Assembly (NCBI RefSeq): GCF_009911595.1
Contig: NZ_QWKG01000047.1
Span: forward strand, 1 to 32,082
DNA: 32,082 nucleotides
Direction: 5' to 3'
DNA from: Colidextribacter sp. OB.20
GTDB taxonomy: Bacteria > Bacillota > Clostridia > Oscillospirales > Oscillospiraceae
Positions 6,621 to 13,465 of this stretch are shown here, one piece after another. A program made the translations under genes and the position numbers. The notes under the pieces were generated by a model. That model saw only the letters and a list, made by a program, of their open reading frames with translations. It had not been told where the DNA came from and ran no database searches. How positions within the stretch are numbered: the stretch's first letter is position 1; the number at the start of each line of letters is the position of its first letter.

Positions 6621-7365
6621 GCTAATGTTGGGCTATGACCTGGATAAATGGAATCTATGGGGGGTTAAGGAGCCAATTTCTGTTGACATTTCTCCCAAAA
6701 CAAACAGTCTTATTTCGCTTAACGGTATGTCGGGGTCAGGCAAGAGTTACATGGAACATCAGCTTTTAGCCCGTCTTATTCTGGCCGAGCAAAGGCAGAA
6801 GGGGGAGTACTACTTTGCGGACTACAAAGGCGATAATTCATTCTCATACCTCCAGAGCTGTTCTCACTTCTTTACCTATAAAGACAGCTTTACAGCCCTG
6901 GATACCGTTCACGCTCGCCTTTTGGCCCGTCAGTCAGGGTCTGATACCACCAATAACCCCGTCACGTTGATTTGGGACGAGTACATGGCCGCAGCACTGA
7001 ATTTTATCAGCGAGGACAAAAAGGCTGCGGCTGTTATGATGAGCAAGGTCAGTGAAATTTTGCTCTTAGGCCGCTCACTGTCTGTCCGTCTCATTGTGGC
7101 CTGTCAGCGGCCTGACGCATTGGCTTTTCCTGCCGGTTCTCGGCTGAATTACGGTGTGGTCTGTGTGTTGGGGGCTGCGGTGCGCTCGATCTATGAAATG
7201 CTGCTGCCTGACCATATGGAGCAAGTGAAGGGGCGGAAATTTGAACGTGGCGAGGGTGTCGTATTGTTACAAGGGTCAGAACTGCGATTTATCAAAGTCC
7301 CCATGGTGCGGGATGAGGAACGTATGAGACAGATTTGCATTAAGGCATTAGGAGGGCCCATTTAA
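6604..7365 (+). CDS. FtsK/HerA-like P-loop ATPase, probable coupling-protein motor domain
   Basis: This 253-residue ATPase has Walker A GMSGSGKS (41-48), YYFADYKGDNS (the FtsK/TcpA-like 'DpKg' region), Walker B VTLIWDEY (120-127) and the sensor-like VACQRPDA. These features belong to the FtsK/HerA motors that pump DNA, including conjugative coupling proteins. It is shorter than complete TcpA proteins and has no membrane helix; the preceding overlapping gene supplies one. ATG 6604 and ATG 6610 are both possible starts, and translation is probably coupled to the upstream stop at 6620. An inovirus Zot-like ATPase was considered, but the motif set fits FtsK/TcpA better. Confidence 0.75.
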   Translation: MTMNSRLMLGYDLDKWNLWGVKEPISVDISPKTNSLISLNGMSGSGKSYMEHQLLARLILAEQRQKGEYYFADYKGDNSFSYLQSCSHFFTYKDSFTALDTVHARLLARQSGSDTTNNPVTLIWDEYMAAALNFISEDKKAAAVMMSKVSEILLLGRSLSVRLIVACQRPDALAFPAGSRLNYGVVCVLGAAVRSIYEMLLPDHMEQVKGRKFERGEGVVLLQGSELRFIKVPMVRDEERMRQICIKALGGPI

Positions 7366-7464
7366 AGGGCCCCCGCCGCCCGCCGTGCGAAGCGTAAGGC
7401 GGGCGGCGGGGTGGCCTAGGCTAGTATTACCCTAGGCCACCTCTGTACCTTGTACCGCATACCG
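7354..7464. other. putative CRESS-type rolling-circle replication origin
   Basis: The gap between the ATPase and rep genes is densely structured. An 11-bp perfect stem, GGTGGCCTAGG (7410-7420) and CCTAGGCCACC (7431-7441), presents the loop CTAGTATTAC. Bases 7422-7430 are TAGTATTAC, identical to the nonanucleotide at the origin hairpins of nanoviruses and some circoviruses, where Rep nicks before the final AC (here between 7428 and 7429). On the left lie a 14-bp GC hairpin (7371-7384 with 7398-7411, sharing two bases with the origin stem) and a GGGCCC inverted repeat. On the right lie three iteron-like units. The rep gene begins 18 bases after the last unit. Origin function is inferred but strongly supported by the partner Rep. 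Confidence 0.85.
7444..7464 (+). repeat. three iteron-like repeats beside the origin hairpin
   Basis: TGTACCT, TGTACCG and CATACCG follow each other in exact 7-base phase, starting two bases after the hairpin stem. Circovirus and geminivirus Reps recognise short iterated sites placed in just this way beside the hairpin. The third copy is imperfect. Confidence 0.65.
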
Positions 7465-7481
7465 TAGAAAGGAGGAAAATT

Positions 7482-8447
7482 TTGGATACAAGGCACCGAA
7501 AATATATTCTGACAATTAACAATCCCAACCCTGATTGGACACATGAAAAAATCCGGTCGGCACTTGAAACCTTACAACTAAAATACTGGTGTATGTCCGA
7601 CGAAATAGGGCTTCAAGAGCATACGCCACACACACACGTTTTCTTTGTCGCTAAAACCTCTGCAATCCGCTTTTCCACAGTAAAGGGGCTTTTTTCGACG
7701 GCCCACATTGAACCAGCTCAGGGGAACAGCGAGGAAAATAGGGCTTATATTCAGAAGTCCGGCAAGTGGGCTGACGATGAAAAAGCGGATACTTCTGTTC
7801 CCGACACTTTTGAGGAATGGGGAGAATTGCCCAAGGAGCACCAAGGAGAGCGAAGAGATTTAGAAATCCTCTATGAGTATATTAAAGAAGGTTTATCCAA
7901 TTTCGAGATCATGGAACGCAATCCTGATTATTTGCTCAACCTAGAAAAAATTGATAGAGTTCGGCAAGCGATACGAGAACAGGAGTATCGAGAGACATTT
8001 CGACAGATCACAGCAACTTACATTTGGGGCCAGACAGGAACAGGAAAAACAAGGAAAATTATGGAAAAATATAGATATTCTGGAGTGTATCGGGTAACAG
8101 ACTATGCGCACCCTTTTGATTCATACCAGGGTGAGGATGTGCTATTACTGGACGAGTATAACAGCAATTTCAAGATCAGGGATTTGCTGAACTATTTGGA
8201 CGGCTACCCATTGACACTACCAGCTCGATACAGCAACCGTGTAGCCTGTTTTACAAAAGTCTATATCATTTCCAATTTATGTTTGTCTAAGCAATATCCA
8301 GACGAACAGTATAGCTCCCCAGCGACTTTTGCCGCTCTGCTCCGCAGGATACAAAAGGTGGTGCAGTATACCGGCCCCGGGCAATATGTGGAATATGAAA
8401 CGGCGGAATACATGGAAAATCCGTTTTTGGGCGGGAGGTGGTTATAA
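7482..8447 (+). CDS. rep: CRESS-DNA-virus-type Rep: HUH endonuclease plus superfamily 3 helicase
   Basis: This 321-residue initiator should nick the origin hairpin through a tyrosine and unwind DNA. The endonuclease shows motif I ILTINN (9-14), motif II PHTHVFF with the metal-binding H50/H52, and motif III Y89-I-Q-K92 with catalytic Tyr89. The helicase shows Walker A GQTGTGKT (183-190), Walker B VLLLDEY (220-226) and motif C YIISN ending at N265. This domain order and these motifs match PF02407 (Viral_rep) plus PF00910 (RNA_helicase) proteins of circoviruses, bacterial pCRESS plasmids and some Firmicute mobilisable elements, where the protein may also act as relaxase. The start is TTG, supported by AAAGGAGG six bases upstream. 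No motif is damaged. Confidence 0.92.
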   Translation: MDTRHRKYILTINNPNPDWTHEKIRSALETLQLKYWCMSDEIGLQEHTPHTHVFFVAKTSAIRFSTVKGLFSTAHIEPAQGNSEENRAYIQKSGKWADDEKADTSVPDTFEEWGELPKEHQGERRDLEILYEYIKEGLSNFEIMERNPDYLLNLEKIDRVRQAIREQEYRETFRQITATYIWGQTGTGKTRKIMEKYRYSGVYRVTDYAHPFDSYQGEDVLLLDEYNSNFKIRDLLNYLDGYPLTLPARYSNRVACFTKVYIISNLCLSKQYPDEQYSSPATFAALLRRIQKVVQYTGPGQYVEYETAEYMENPFLGGRWL

Positions 8448-8449
8448 CA

Positions 8450-8824
8450 ATGTCCCGGAGACGCCGCCACAGTTCTACTAAGGCGTTGCCGCTGGAAGTG
8501 AAATCAGAACAGAGAACTCGTGAATCTCTGCCTGTGTTGGGTAGAACGCCCCCTTTTAATCAGCAGCCGCAGCTGCAACCTTTTGAAAAAAATTTTTTGC
8601 TGCCGTCTGAATTACAGCGGCAGCAAGTCAAAAGGTATATTTCCCCTCCGTTGGGAAACGCTAACGCAAAGGAGGGGCCGCCTTTGCACACCGCATTTTC
8701 ACCGATTCCCTACAATCTGATCCGGCAGACCTGGCTTCATTACTACAACGACTATCTGCGGAAAAAGAAGATAATTACAGAGGAAGAATGGCGTAAAATG
8801 CGCCGTTTGATTGAGAGAAGTTAA
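8450..8824 (+). CDS. small basic protein downstream of rep, unknown function
   Basis: This 124-residue protein starts at ATG 8450, two bases after the rep stop, with GGGAGG 11 bases upstream; a GTG at 8438 in frame overlaps that site. It opens with an arginine cluster (MSRRRRH), has a Pro/Gln-rich middle, and ends in a compact helical part (IRQTWLHYYNDYLRKKKIIT then EEEWRKMRRLIERS). It has no membrane segment and no recognised family. Tight coupling to rep suggests a role in replication or transfer, for example as a DNA-binding accessory protein; this is inference. Confidence 0.6.
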   Translation: MSRRRRHSSTKALPLEVKSEQRTRESLPVLGRTPPFNQQPQLQPFEKNFLLPSELQRQQVKRYISPPLGNANAKEGPPLHTAFSPIPYNLIRQTWLHYYNDYLRKKKIITEEEWRKMRRLIERS

Positions 8825-8828
8825 AATA

Positions 8829-8861
8829 AAAAGTGCTTGAATGAAAATTTCAAGCACTTTT
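8829..8861. terminator. bidirectional-looking terminator after the rep operon
   Basis: A 13-bp perfect stem (AAAAGTGCTTGAA with TTCAAGCACTTTT) and a 7-base loop start five bases after the preceding stop codon. The A- and T-rich ends would supply a U-tract in either direction. It separates the rep operon from the recombinase promoter. Confidence 0.8.
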
Positions 8862-8864
8862 CTA

Positions 8865-8892
8865 TTGCTTTTTCGTCGAAATGTGCTATACT
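8865..8892 (+). promoter_or_regulatory. promoter of the serine recombinase gene
   Basis: TTGCTT and TATACT are separated by 16 bases, placed directly after the terminator and about 45 bases before the ribosome site GAAGGGAG of the recombinase. The recombinase therefore has its own transcription unit. Confidence 0.65.
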
Positions 8893-8935
8893 ATATATAG
8901 ATGATGATAAAACGAACTTTGAAGGGAGAACGACC

Positions 8936-10603
8936 ATGGATATACATACCACCCGCCAGCAGTTGAAAACAAAATCAATCTATGACCTTCCCATGCGTGT
9001 CACGTTCTACGCCCGTGTTTCCAGTGAAAAGGACGAACAACTTAACTCCCTGGACAACCAAATCACTTATTATCAGGACTTGATCCGTAAAAATCCCGCC
9101 TGGGAGTATGTGGAGGGCTACATCGACGAGGGCCTATCTGCCGCCACCACCAAGAAGCGGGAGAACTTCCACCGCATGGTGGACGATGGCAAGGCCGGGG
9201 TTTTTGACTTCATCATCACAAAGGAAATTTCCCGGTTTGCCCGTAATACCTTGGATTCTATCAGCTTCACCCGTGATTTGCTCAACGCTGGGGTCGGCGT
9301 GTTCTTCCAGAACGACAATATTAACACCTTGGACGAGGACAGCGAGCTCCGCCTAACAATTATGTCCGGTATCGCTCAGGATGAACTTCGGAAGCTGTCC
9401 AGCCGTGTTAAATTCGGACACGCCCAGGCTATCAAGAAAAACGTTGTCTTGGGTAACAGCCGTATTTTCGGGTATGTGAAGGACGGCGGTCGGCTGGTGA
9501 TTGACGAGGACGAAGCCCCCATGGTGCGGGAGCTGTTCGAGCTGTACGCAACTGGAGAATACAGCATGAAGCAGATAGAAACCCTGTTCTGGGAAAAGGG
9601 CTATCGCAACCACAACGGCAAAAAGATTGCCCATACCACCATGTCGGGGATGATTTCCAATCCCAAGTATAAGGGCTATTATGTAGGGAACAAGGTAAAA
9701 GTGATTGACCTCTTTACCAAAAAGCAGAAATTTTTACCCCCGGAAGAATGGGTTATGTTTAAGGACGAAACAGGCGAGATTGTTCCCGCCATAGTGGACG
9801 AGGACCTTTGGGAACAGGCCAACAAGGTTTTACAGAAGCGTAGCGAGGACGTGAAAGGCCGTCAAGGTATCTGTAACCATGCCAACCTCCTGACGGGCAA
9901 ACTGTTTTGTACAGACTGCGGGACGGCCTACTATCGCCGGGATTCAGTGGACAAGACTGGCAAGAAAAATAGTAAATGGGTCTGTTCCGGGAAAATCAAA
10001 AATGGGGCGGATTCCTGCGCTTCCTTCCCGATTTATGAGGAAGAATTAAAACCACTTCTTTTTGAAGTGTTCCAAGAGACGGAAGCGGATGCCGATGCAC
10101 TTATAGAAGAATATATTGCGATGTATAAGTCCCTGGGGGACGGCGAGGACACGGCAAAGCAAATCACCGCTCTACGGCAACAAATCGAGCTAGCCCAGAA
10201 GAAGAAAAGTAAACTGTTGGGGTATAACGCTACGGGCCAGCTCTCCGACCGGGATTTTCTCGCTATGAATAAAGAGTGTGACCGGGAGATGGAGGAAGCC
10301 GAGCGACAAATATACGACTTGGAACAACAGCAGCTTTCCAAGGTGGAGTTTAAGAAGCACATTGACACCATTCGCCGGGTGCTTCGAGATGCCAAGAGGG
10401 ACGCCGCCCAAGGTATCATCAACAAGGAATTTGTAGACCGCTACATTGAGAAAATCTTTGTTACTCCCGAGGATGGGCGGCTAAAGTTGCAAATCAAGAT
10501 ATTTACCGGGGATACAACGGACAAATACCTTGCAAATCTCAGAAGTCGCACGGGTCACACGTTCAAGAAGATGATCGAGTCCTACGAGAACGGCATGAAG
10601 TAA
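8936..10603 (+). CDS. large serine recombinase, element integrase
   Basis: This 555-residue site-specific recombinase should catalyse integration and excision. The resolvase domain shows YARVS with catalytic Ser29, then DEGLSAATTKKRENF and ITKEISRFARN, with QDELRKLSSRVKFG leading into the long helix. A recombinase domain follows (around GNSRIFGYVKDGG and MISNPKYKGYY), then a zinc ribbon (LFCTDCGTAYY...WVCSGKIKNGADSC), a coiled coil (~410-480) and the C-terminal tail. The length fits the family. ATG 8936 has GAAGGGAG at good spacing; a longer reading to 8837 would run through the promoter. The gene is the last of the element, where such integrases usually sit next to an attachment site, and it appears intact. 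Confidence 0.93.
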   Translation: MDIHTTRQQLKTKSIYDLPMRVTFYARVSSEKDEQLNSLDNQITYYQDLIRKNPAWEYVEGYIDEGLSAATTKKRENFHRMVDDGKAGVFDFIITKEISRFARNTLDSISFTRDLLNAGVGVFFQNDNINTLDEDSELRLTIMSGIAQDELRKLSSRVKFGHAQAIKKNVVLGNSRIFGYVKDGGRLVIDEDEAPMVRELFELYATGEYSMKQIETLFWEKGYRNHNGKKIAHTTMSGMISNPKYKGYYVGNKVKVIDLFTKKQKFLPPEEWVMFKDETGEIVPAIVDEDLWEQANKVLQKRSEDVKGRQGICNHANLLTGKLFCTDCGTAYYRRDSVDKTGKKNSKWVCSGKIKNGADSCASFPIYEEELKPLLFEVFQETEADADALIEEYIAMYKSLGDGEDTAKQITALRQQIELAQKKKSKLLGYNATGQLSDRDFLAMNKECDREMEEAERQIYDLEQQQLSKVEFKKHIDTIRRVLRDAKRDAAQGIINKEFVDRYIEKIFVTPEDGRLKLQIKIFTGDTTDKYLANLRSRTGHTFKKMIESYENGMK

Positions 10604-10920
10604 GCTGTTTTTCTGAGACAAGCTGACTTTATAACCTGATAGGTCCGGCGGGACCGGGCGTGCAGCTTCATGGGGGCGGCTGTCAGAGGGGACTGGGGTT
10701 CCGGTTCCTGGGACAGCTTTCCCTGGGGCGGCGTCCGGCCCCGCTTTTGTTGTTCTGAACGACAAAATGCCGGAAGAACAAAAAGGAGTATTTGTGGAAA
10801 AGGTGGAAAAAGCAAAGAATATGCCTGGACCCCTTTACAACAATTCATTAGTGCGCTAAAATACAAAAGTGCTTCTGGCATAACCAGCGGCAGTCTTGAA
10901 AAATTGGAGGATACATAACG
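10604..10920. other. gene-free stretch: likely right junction and transporter leader
   Basis: No gene is convincing here. The first ~60 bases probably contain the right attachment site of the element. A GC-rich segment follows with small palindromes (GGTCC/GGACC near 10650; TTTTGTTGTTCT and AGAACAAAAA around 10746-10785). The last ~90 bases are the promoter and leader of the ABC transporter. Confidence 0.5.
10834..10862 (+). promoter_or_regulatory. promoter of the amino-acid ABC transporter operon
   Basis: TTTACA (10834-10839) and TAAAAT (10857-10862) are 17 bases apart. A leader of roughly 50 bases and a GGAGG site (10906-10910) precede the first gene. Confidence 0.7.
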
Positions 10921-11790
10921 ATGAAGAAAGTATTGTCTTTTGCCATGGCCCTGGCCATGTGCCTGTCCCTGGCCGCCTGCGGCGGGAAGAACAACACCCC
11001 CGGTCAGTCCAGCGCCGGCGGCAGCTCCAGCCAGCCCGGCTCCAGCGGTGTGGCCAGCTCCGGCCAGCAGCCCGCCGCCGGGAGCGACCTGGAGTATGTG
11101 AAGGGCAAGGGCGCCCTGATCGTGGGCATTACCGAGTTTGAGCCCATGGACTACAAGGACGCCAACGGCGAGTGGATCGGCTTTGACGCCGACCTGGCCA
11201 GGGCCTTTGCCGAGAGTCTGGGCGTCACCGCTGAATTTCAGCTCATTGAGTGGGACAGCAAGGTGATGGAGCTGGAGGGCAAGACCCTGGACGTGGTGTG
11301 GAACGGCATGACACTCACCGACGATGTGAAGGCCGCCATGGAGTGCTCCAACCCTTACTTCAACAACGCCCAGGTGGTCATCGTAAAGAAGGATGTGGCC
11401 GATCAGTACCAGACCGCGGAGAGCATTGCTGACCTGCAGTTTGCCGTGGAGAGCGGCTCCGCCGGCCAGGAGATACTGGACGAGATGAACATCGGCTATA
11501 CCGCCACCCAGGACCAGGCCACCGCCCTGCTGGAGGTCCAGTCCGGCACCGCCGACGCCGCCGTCATCGACTATCTGATGGCCGCCGCCATGACCGGCGA
11601 GGGCACCAGCTACGCCGACCTCACCTTCACGGTCAGCCTGAATGACGAGCAGTACGGCGTGGGCTTCCGGAAGGGCTCCGATTTGGCCGCCGCCCTGAAC
11701 GAGTTCTTCAAGACCAGCTACGCCGACGGCACCATGCAGCAGATTGCCGACACCTATAAGATTGGCGACAAGCTCGTTGAGCAGAAGTAA
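10921..11790 (+). CDS. amino-acid ABC transporter substrate-binding lipoprotein
   Basis: This 289-residue protein captures a polar amino acid outside the membrane for the permease and ATPase encoded next. It has a lipoprotein signal (MKKVLSFAMALAMCLSLAAC, lipid Cys20) and a Ser/Gly-rich flexible linker. The SBP_bac_3 fold follows, starting at GALIVGITEFEPMDYKD and continuing with IGFDADLARAFAESLGV, VDVVWNGMTLTD-like and FAVESGSAGQEIL segments. Length and motifs are those of glutamine/cystine/general amino-acid binders; the exact substrate cannot be read. It is first in the operon, and a hairpin after it may keep more of its mRNA than of the downstream genes. Confidence 0.92.
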   Translation: MKKVLSFAMALAMCLSLAACGGKNNTPGQSSAGGSSSQPGSSGVASSGQQPAAGSDLEYVKGKGALIVGITEFEPMDYKDANGEWIGFDADLARAFAESLGVTAEFQLIEWDSKVMELEGKTLDVVWNGMTLTDDVKAAMECSNPYFNNAQVVIVKKDVADQYQTAESIADLQFAVESGSAGQEILDEMNIGYTATQDQATALLEVQSGTADAAVIDYLMAAAMTGEGTSYADLTFTVSLNDEQYGVGFRKGSDLAAALNEFFKTSYADGTMQQIADTYKIGDKLVEQK

Positions 11791-11806
11791 AAACAGTCTG
11801 AGCCCA

Positions 11807-11833
11807 CAGGGGCCGATGAAATATCGGCCCCTG
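11807..11833 (+). terminator. intercistronic hairpin after the binding-protein gene
   Basis: An 11-bp perfect stem (CAGGGGCCGAT with ATCGGCCCCTG) and a 5-base loop are followed by only CTTTTCCT. It is more likely an attenuator or mRNA-stability hairpin than a full terminator, as is usual between binding-protein and permease genes. Confidence 0.65.
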
Positions 11834-11864
11834 CTTTTCCTGCGATATGACCTTTTAGGAGTTG

Positions 11865-12542
11865 ATGACCTTGTTTATAACCGTCGTGGGCGCCCTGAAC
11901 GAGGGCTTTGTTCAAACGCTGGCCCTGTTTGCCGTCACGCTGTTGGGGGCGCTGCCCCTGGGACTGGTGGTCTCCTTCGGCTCCATGAGCCGCTTTACCC
12001 CCCTGCGGTGGCTCACCCGCACGGTGATCTGGGTCATCCGGGGCACCCCCCTGATGCTCCAGCTGTACATAATTTTCTTCATCCCTGGCATGGTCCTGCC
12101 CTCGGGCAACCCCTGGCCGGCGGGGACAACGGGGCGGTTTATGGCGGCGGCGGTGGCCTTTGTTATCAACTATTCCTGCTATTTCGCTGAGATTTACCGG
12201 GGCGGCATTCAGGGCGTCCCGGTGGGCCAGCAGGAGGCGGGCATGGTGCTGGGCATGACCAGGAGTCAGATTTTCTTCAAGGTCACCCTGCTGCAAATGG
12301 TCAAGCGGGTGGTCCCGCCCATGTCCAACGAGATCATCACCCTGGTGAAGGACACCTCTCTGGCCCAGGTGATCTCCATTCAGGAGGTCATTTGGGCGGG
12401 CAAGGCCTTCTTGAAGAGCTCCCACGGCTATAAGGGCCTGTTGTGGCCGCTGTTCTTTACCGGCGTGTACTACCTGGTATTCAACGGCGGGCTGACGCTG
12501 CTCTTTGGCTGGGTGGAGAAAAAGCTGGACTACTTTAAGTAA
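11865..12542 (+). CDS. amino-acid ABC transporter permease (HisMQ/GlnP family)
   Basis: This 225-residue inner-membrane subunit forms the translocation path. It shows several hydrophobic helices, the start motif of the family (LVVSFGSMSRFTPLRWLTR, then VIRGTPLMLQLYIIFF) and the EAA loop that contacts the ATPase (QQEAGMVLGMTRSQIFFKV). ATG 11865 is chosen over TTG 11862 because TAGGAG ends about five bases upstream. The C-terminus (FGWVEKKLDYF) is typical of the family. It lies between the binding protein and the ATPase in one operon. Confidence 0.92.
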   Translation: MTLFITVVGALNEGFVQTLALFAVTLLGALPLGLVVSFGSMSRFTPLRWLTRTVIWVIRGTPLMLQLYIIFFIPGMVLPSGNPWPAGTTGRFMAAAVAFVINYSCYFAEIYRGGIQGVPVGQQEAGMVLGMTRSQIFFKVTLLQMVKRVVPPMSNEIITLVKDTSLAQVISIQEVIWAGKAFLKSSHGYKGLLWPLFFTGVYYLVFNGGLTLLFGWVEKKLDYFK

Positions 12543-12546
12543 GGGG

Positions 12547-12579
12547 CCCACGCGAAAAGGGCCTTGCCCTTTTCGTGGG
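12547..12579 (+). repeat. hairpin between permease and ATPase genes
   Basis: CGAAAAGGGC pairs with GCCCTTTTCG around a CTT loop, extended by CCCA/TGGG past a two-base bulge. With no T-run behind it, it probably affects mRNA stability. A second smaller hairpin (CTTTCGGC with GCCGGAAG) lies near 12608-12626. Confidence 0.55.
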
Positions 12580-12653
12580 GAGAGGAAAAACCCCGGAATG
12601 AGCGAGCTTTCGGCTTTGCCGGAAGCGAGAGATATGGAGGAGGTTTTGACGAC

Positions 12654-13433
12654 ATGCCAGTTTTGGAAGTACATAATATTGAGAAGCATTTCGGCGCCAC
12701 CCGGGTGCTGGAGGACATCAGCTTCGAGCTGGAGCAGGGCCAGGCCCTTGCCATCATCGGCTCCTCGGGCAGCGGCAAGACCACCCTGCTTCGGTGCCTC
12801 AACTTCCTGGAGACCCCCGACCAGGGCCGCATTCTGGTCAACGGCGAGACACTCTTCGACGCCGCCGACCCCGCCACCCAGCGGGAGGGGGAGATCCGGA
12901 AGAAGCGGCTCCACTTCGGCCTGGTATTCCAGTCCTTTAACCTCTTCCCCCAGTATACTGCCCTGGAGAACGTCACTCTGGCGGGCCGGTTGCTGGCCCA
13001 GGAGCGGCCCGACTTCAAGGCCCGGAAGCGGGAGATTTTTGAGGAGATCGACCGCAAGGGCCTGGAGCTGCTCAGCGAGATCGGCCTGAGCGACCGGGCG
13101 GGCCACTATCCCCACCAGCTGTCCGGCGGGCAGCAGCAGCGGGTGGCCATCGCCCGGGCGCTGGCCCTGAAGCCGGATATCCTCTGCTTTGACGAGCCCA
13201 CCTCCGCCCTGGACCCGGAGCTCACCGGCGAGGTGCTGAAGGTCATCCGGGCTCTGGCGGAGCAAAAGACCACCATGGTCATCGTCACCCACGAGATGGC
13301 CTTCGCCCGGGACGTGGCGGACCAGGTGGTGTTCATGGACCAGGGGGTCATCGTGGAGCAGGGCCCCGCCCGGCAGGTCATCGAGAACCCCCGGGAGGAG
13401 CGGACAAAGCAGTTTTTGTCCAATTACGGATAG
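12654..13433 (+). CDS. amino-acid ABC transporter ATP-binding protein (GlnQ/HisP family)
   Basis: This 259-residue cytoplasmic ATPase powers the importer. It shows Walker A GSSGSGKTT, Q-loop FQSFNLFPQYTALENV, signature LSGGQQQRVAIARAL, Walker B ILCFDEPTSALDPE and the H-loop VTHEM, all in order. It contains a slightly longer segment than usual between Walker A and the Q-loop (around ETLFDAADPATQREGE). ATG 12654 is chosen because GGAGGAGG lies ten bases upstream; the open frame extends further but without a site. A strong terminator follows four bases after the stop. Confidence 0.93.
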   Translation: MPVLEVHNIEKHFGATRVLEDISFELEQGQALAIIGSSGSGKTTLLRCLNFLETPDQGRILVNGETLFDAADPATQREGEIRKKRLHFGLVFQSFNLFPQYTALENVTLAGRLLAQERPDFKARKREIFEEIDRKGLELLSEIGLSDRAGHYPHQLSGGQQQRVAIARALALKPDILCFDEPTSALDPELTGEVLKVIRALAEQKTTMVIVTHEMAFARDVADQVVFMDQGVIVEQGPARQVIENPREERTKQFLSNYG

Positions 13434-13436
13434 AGG

Positions 13437-13465
13437 AGGAACGCCGCCCGATGGGCGGCGTTCCT
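13437..13465. terminator. bidirectional terminator between convergent genes
   Basis: A perfect 13-bp stem (AGGAACGCCGCCC with GGGCGGCGTTCCT) with a GAT loop sits between the ATPase gene (plus) and the dehydrogenase gene (minus), which converge here. Confidence 0.85.

Larger units (their letters stand above)
2636..10603 (+). mobile_element. integrated element with CRESS-like Rep, coupling ATPase and serine recombinase
   Basis: This AT-richer block lies between GC-rich remnants and GC-rich core genes. It contains a probable cargo cassette (zinc-finger membrane protein, lipoprotein), two regulators, a membrane/ATPase pair resembling a split TcpA coupling protein, a virus-like origin, a CRESS-type Rep, and a 555-residue serine recombinase at the right end. 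The arrangement fits an integrative and mobilisable element or an integrated plasmid. Firmicute elements with Viral_rep/RNA_helicase-type relaxases and TcpA-like coupling proteins are known. The ends are approximate: serine recombinase cores are very short and no attL/attR pair could be identified by eye. Confidence 0.7.

Noticed and set aside
8837-8935. N-terminal extension of the serine recombinase
   Set aside because: It would begin inside the terminator and include the promoter; ATG 8936 has a proper ribosome site and gives the normal family start.
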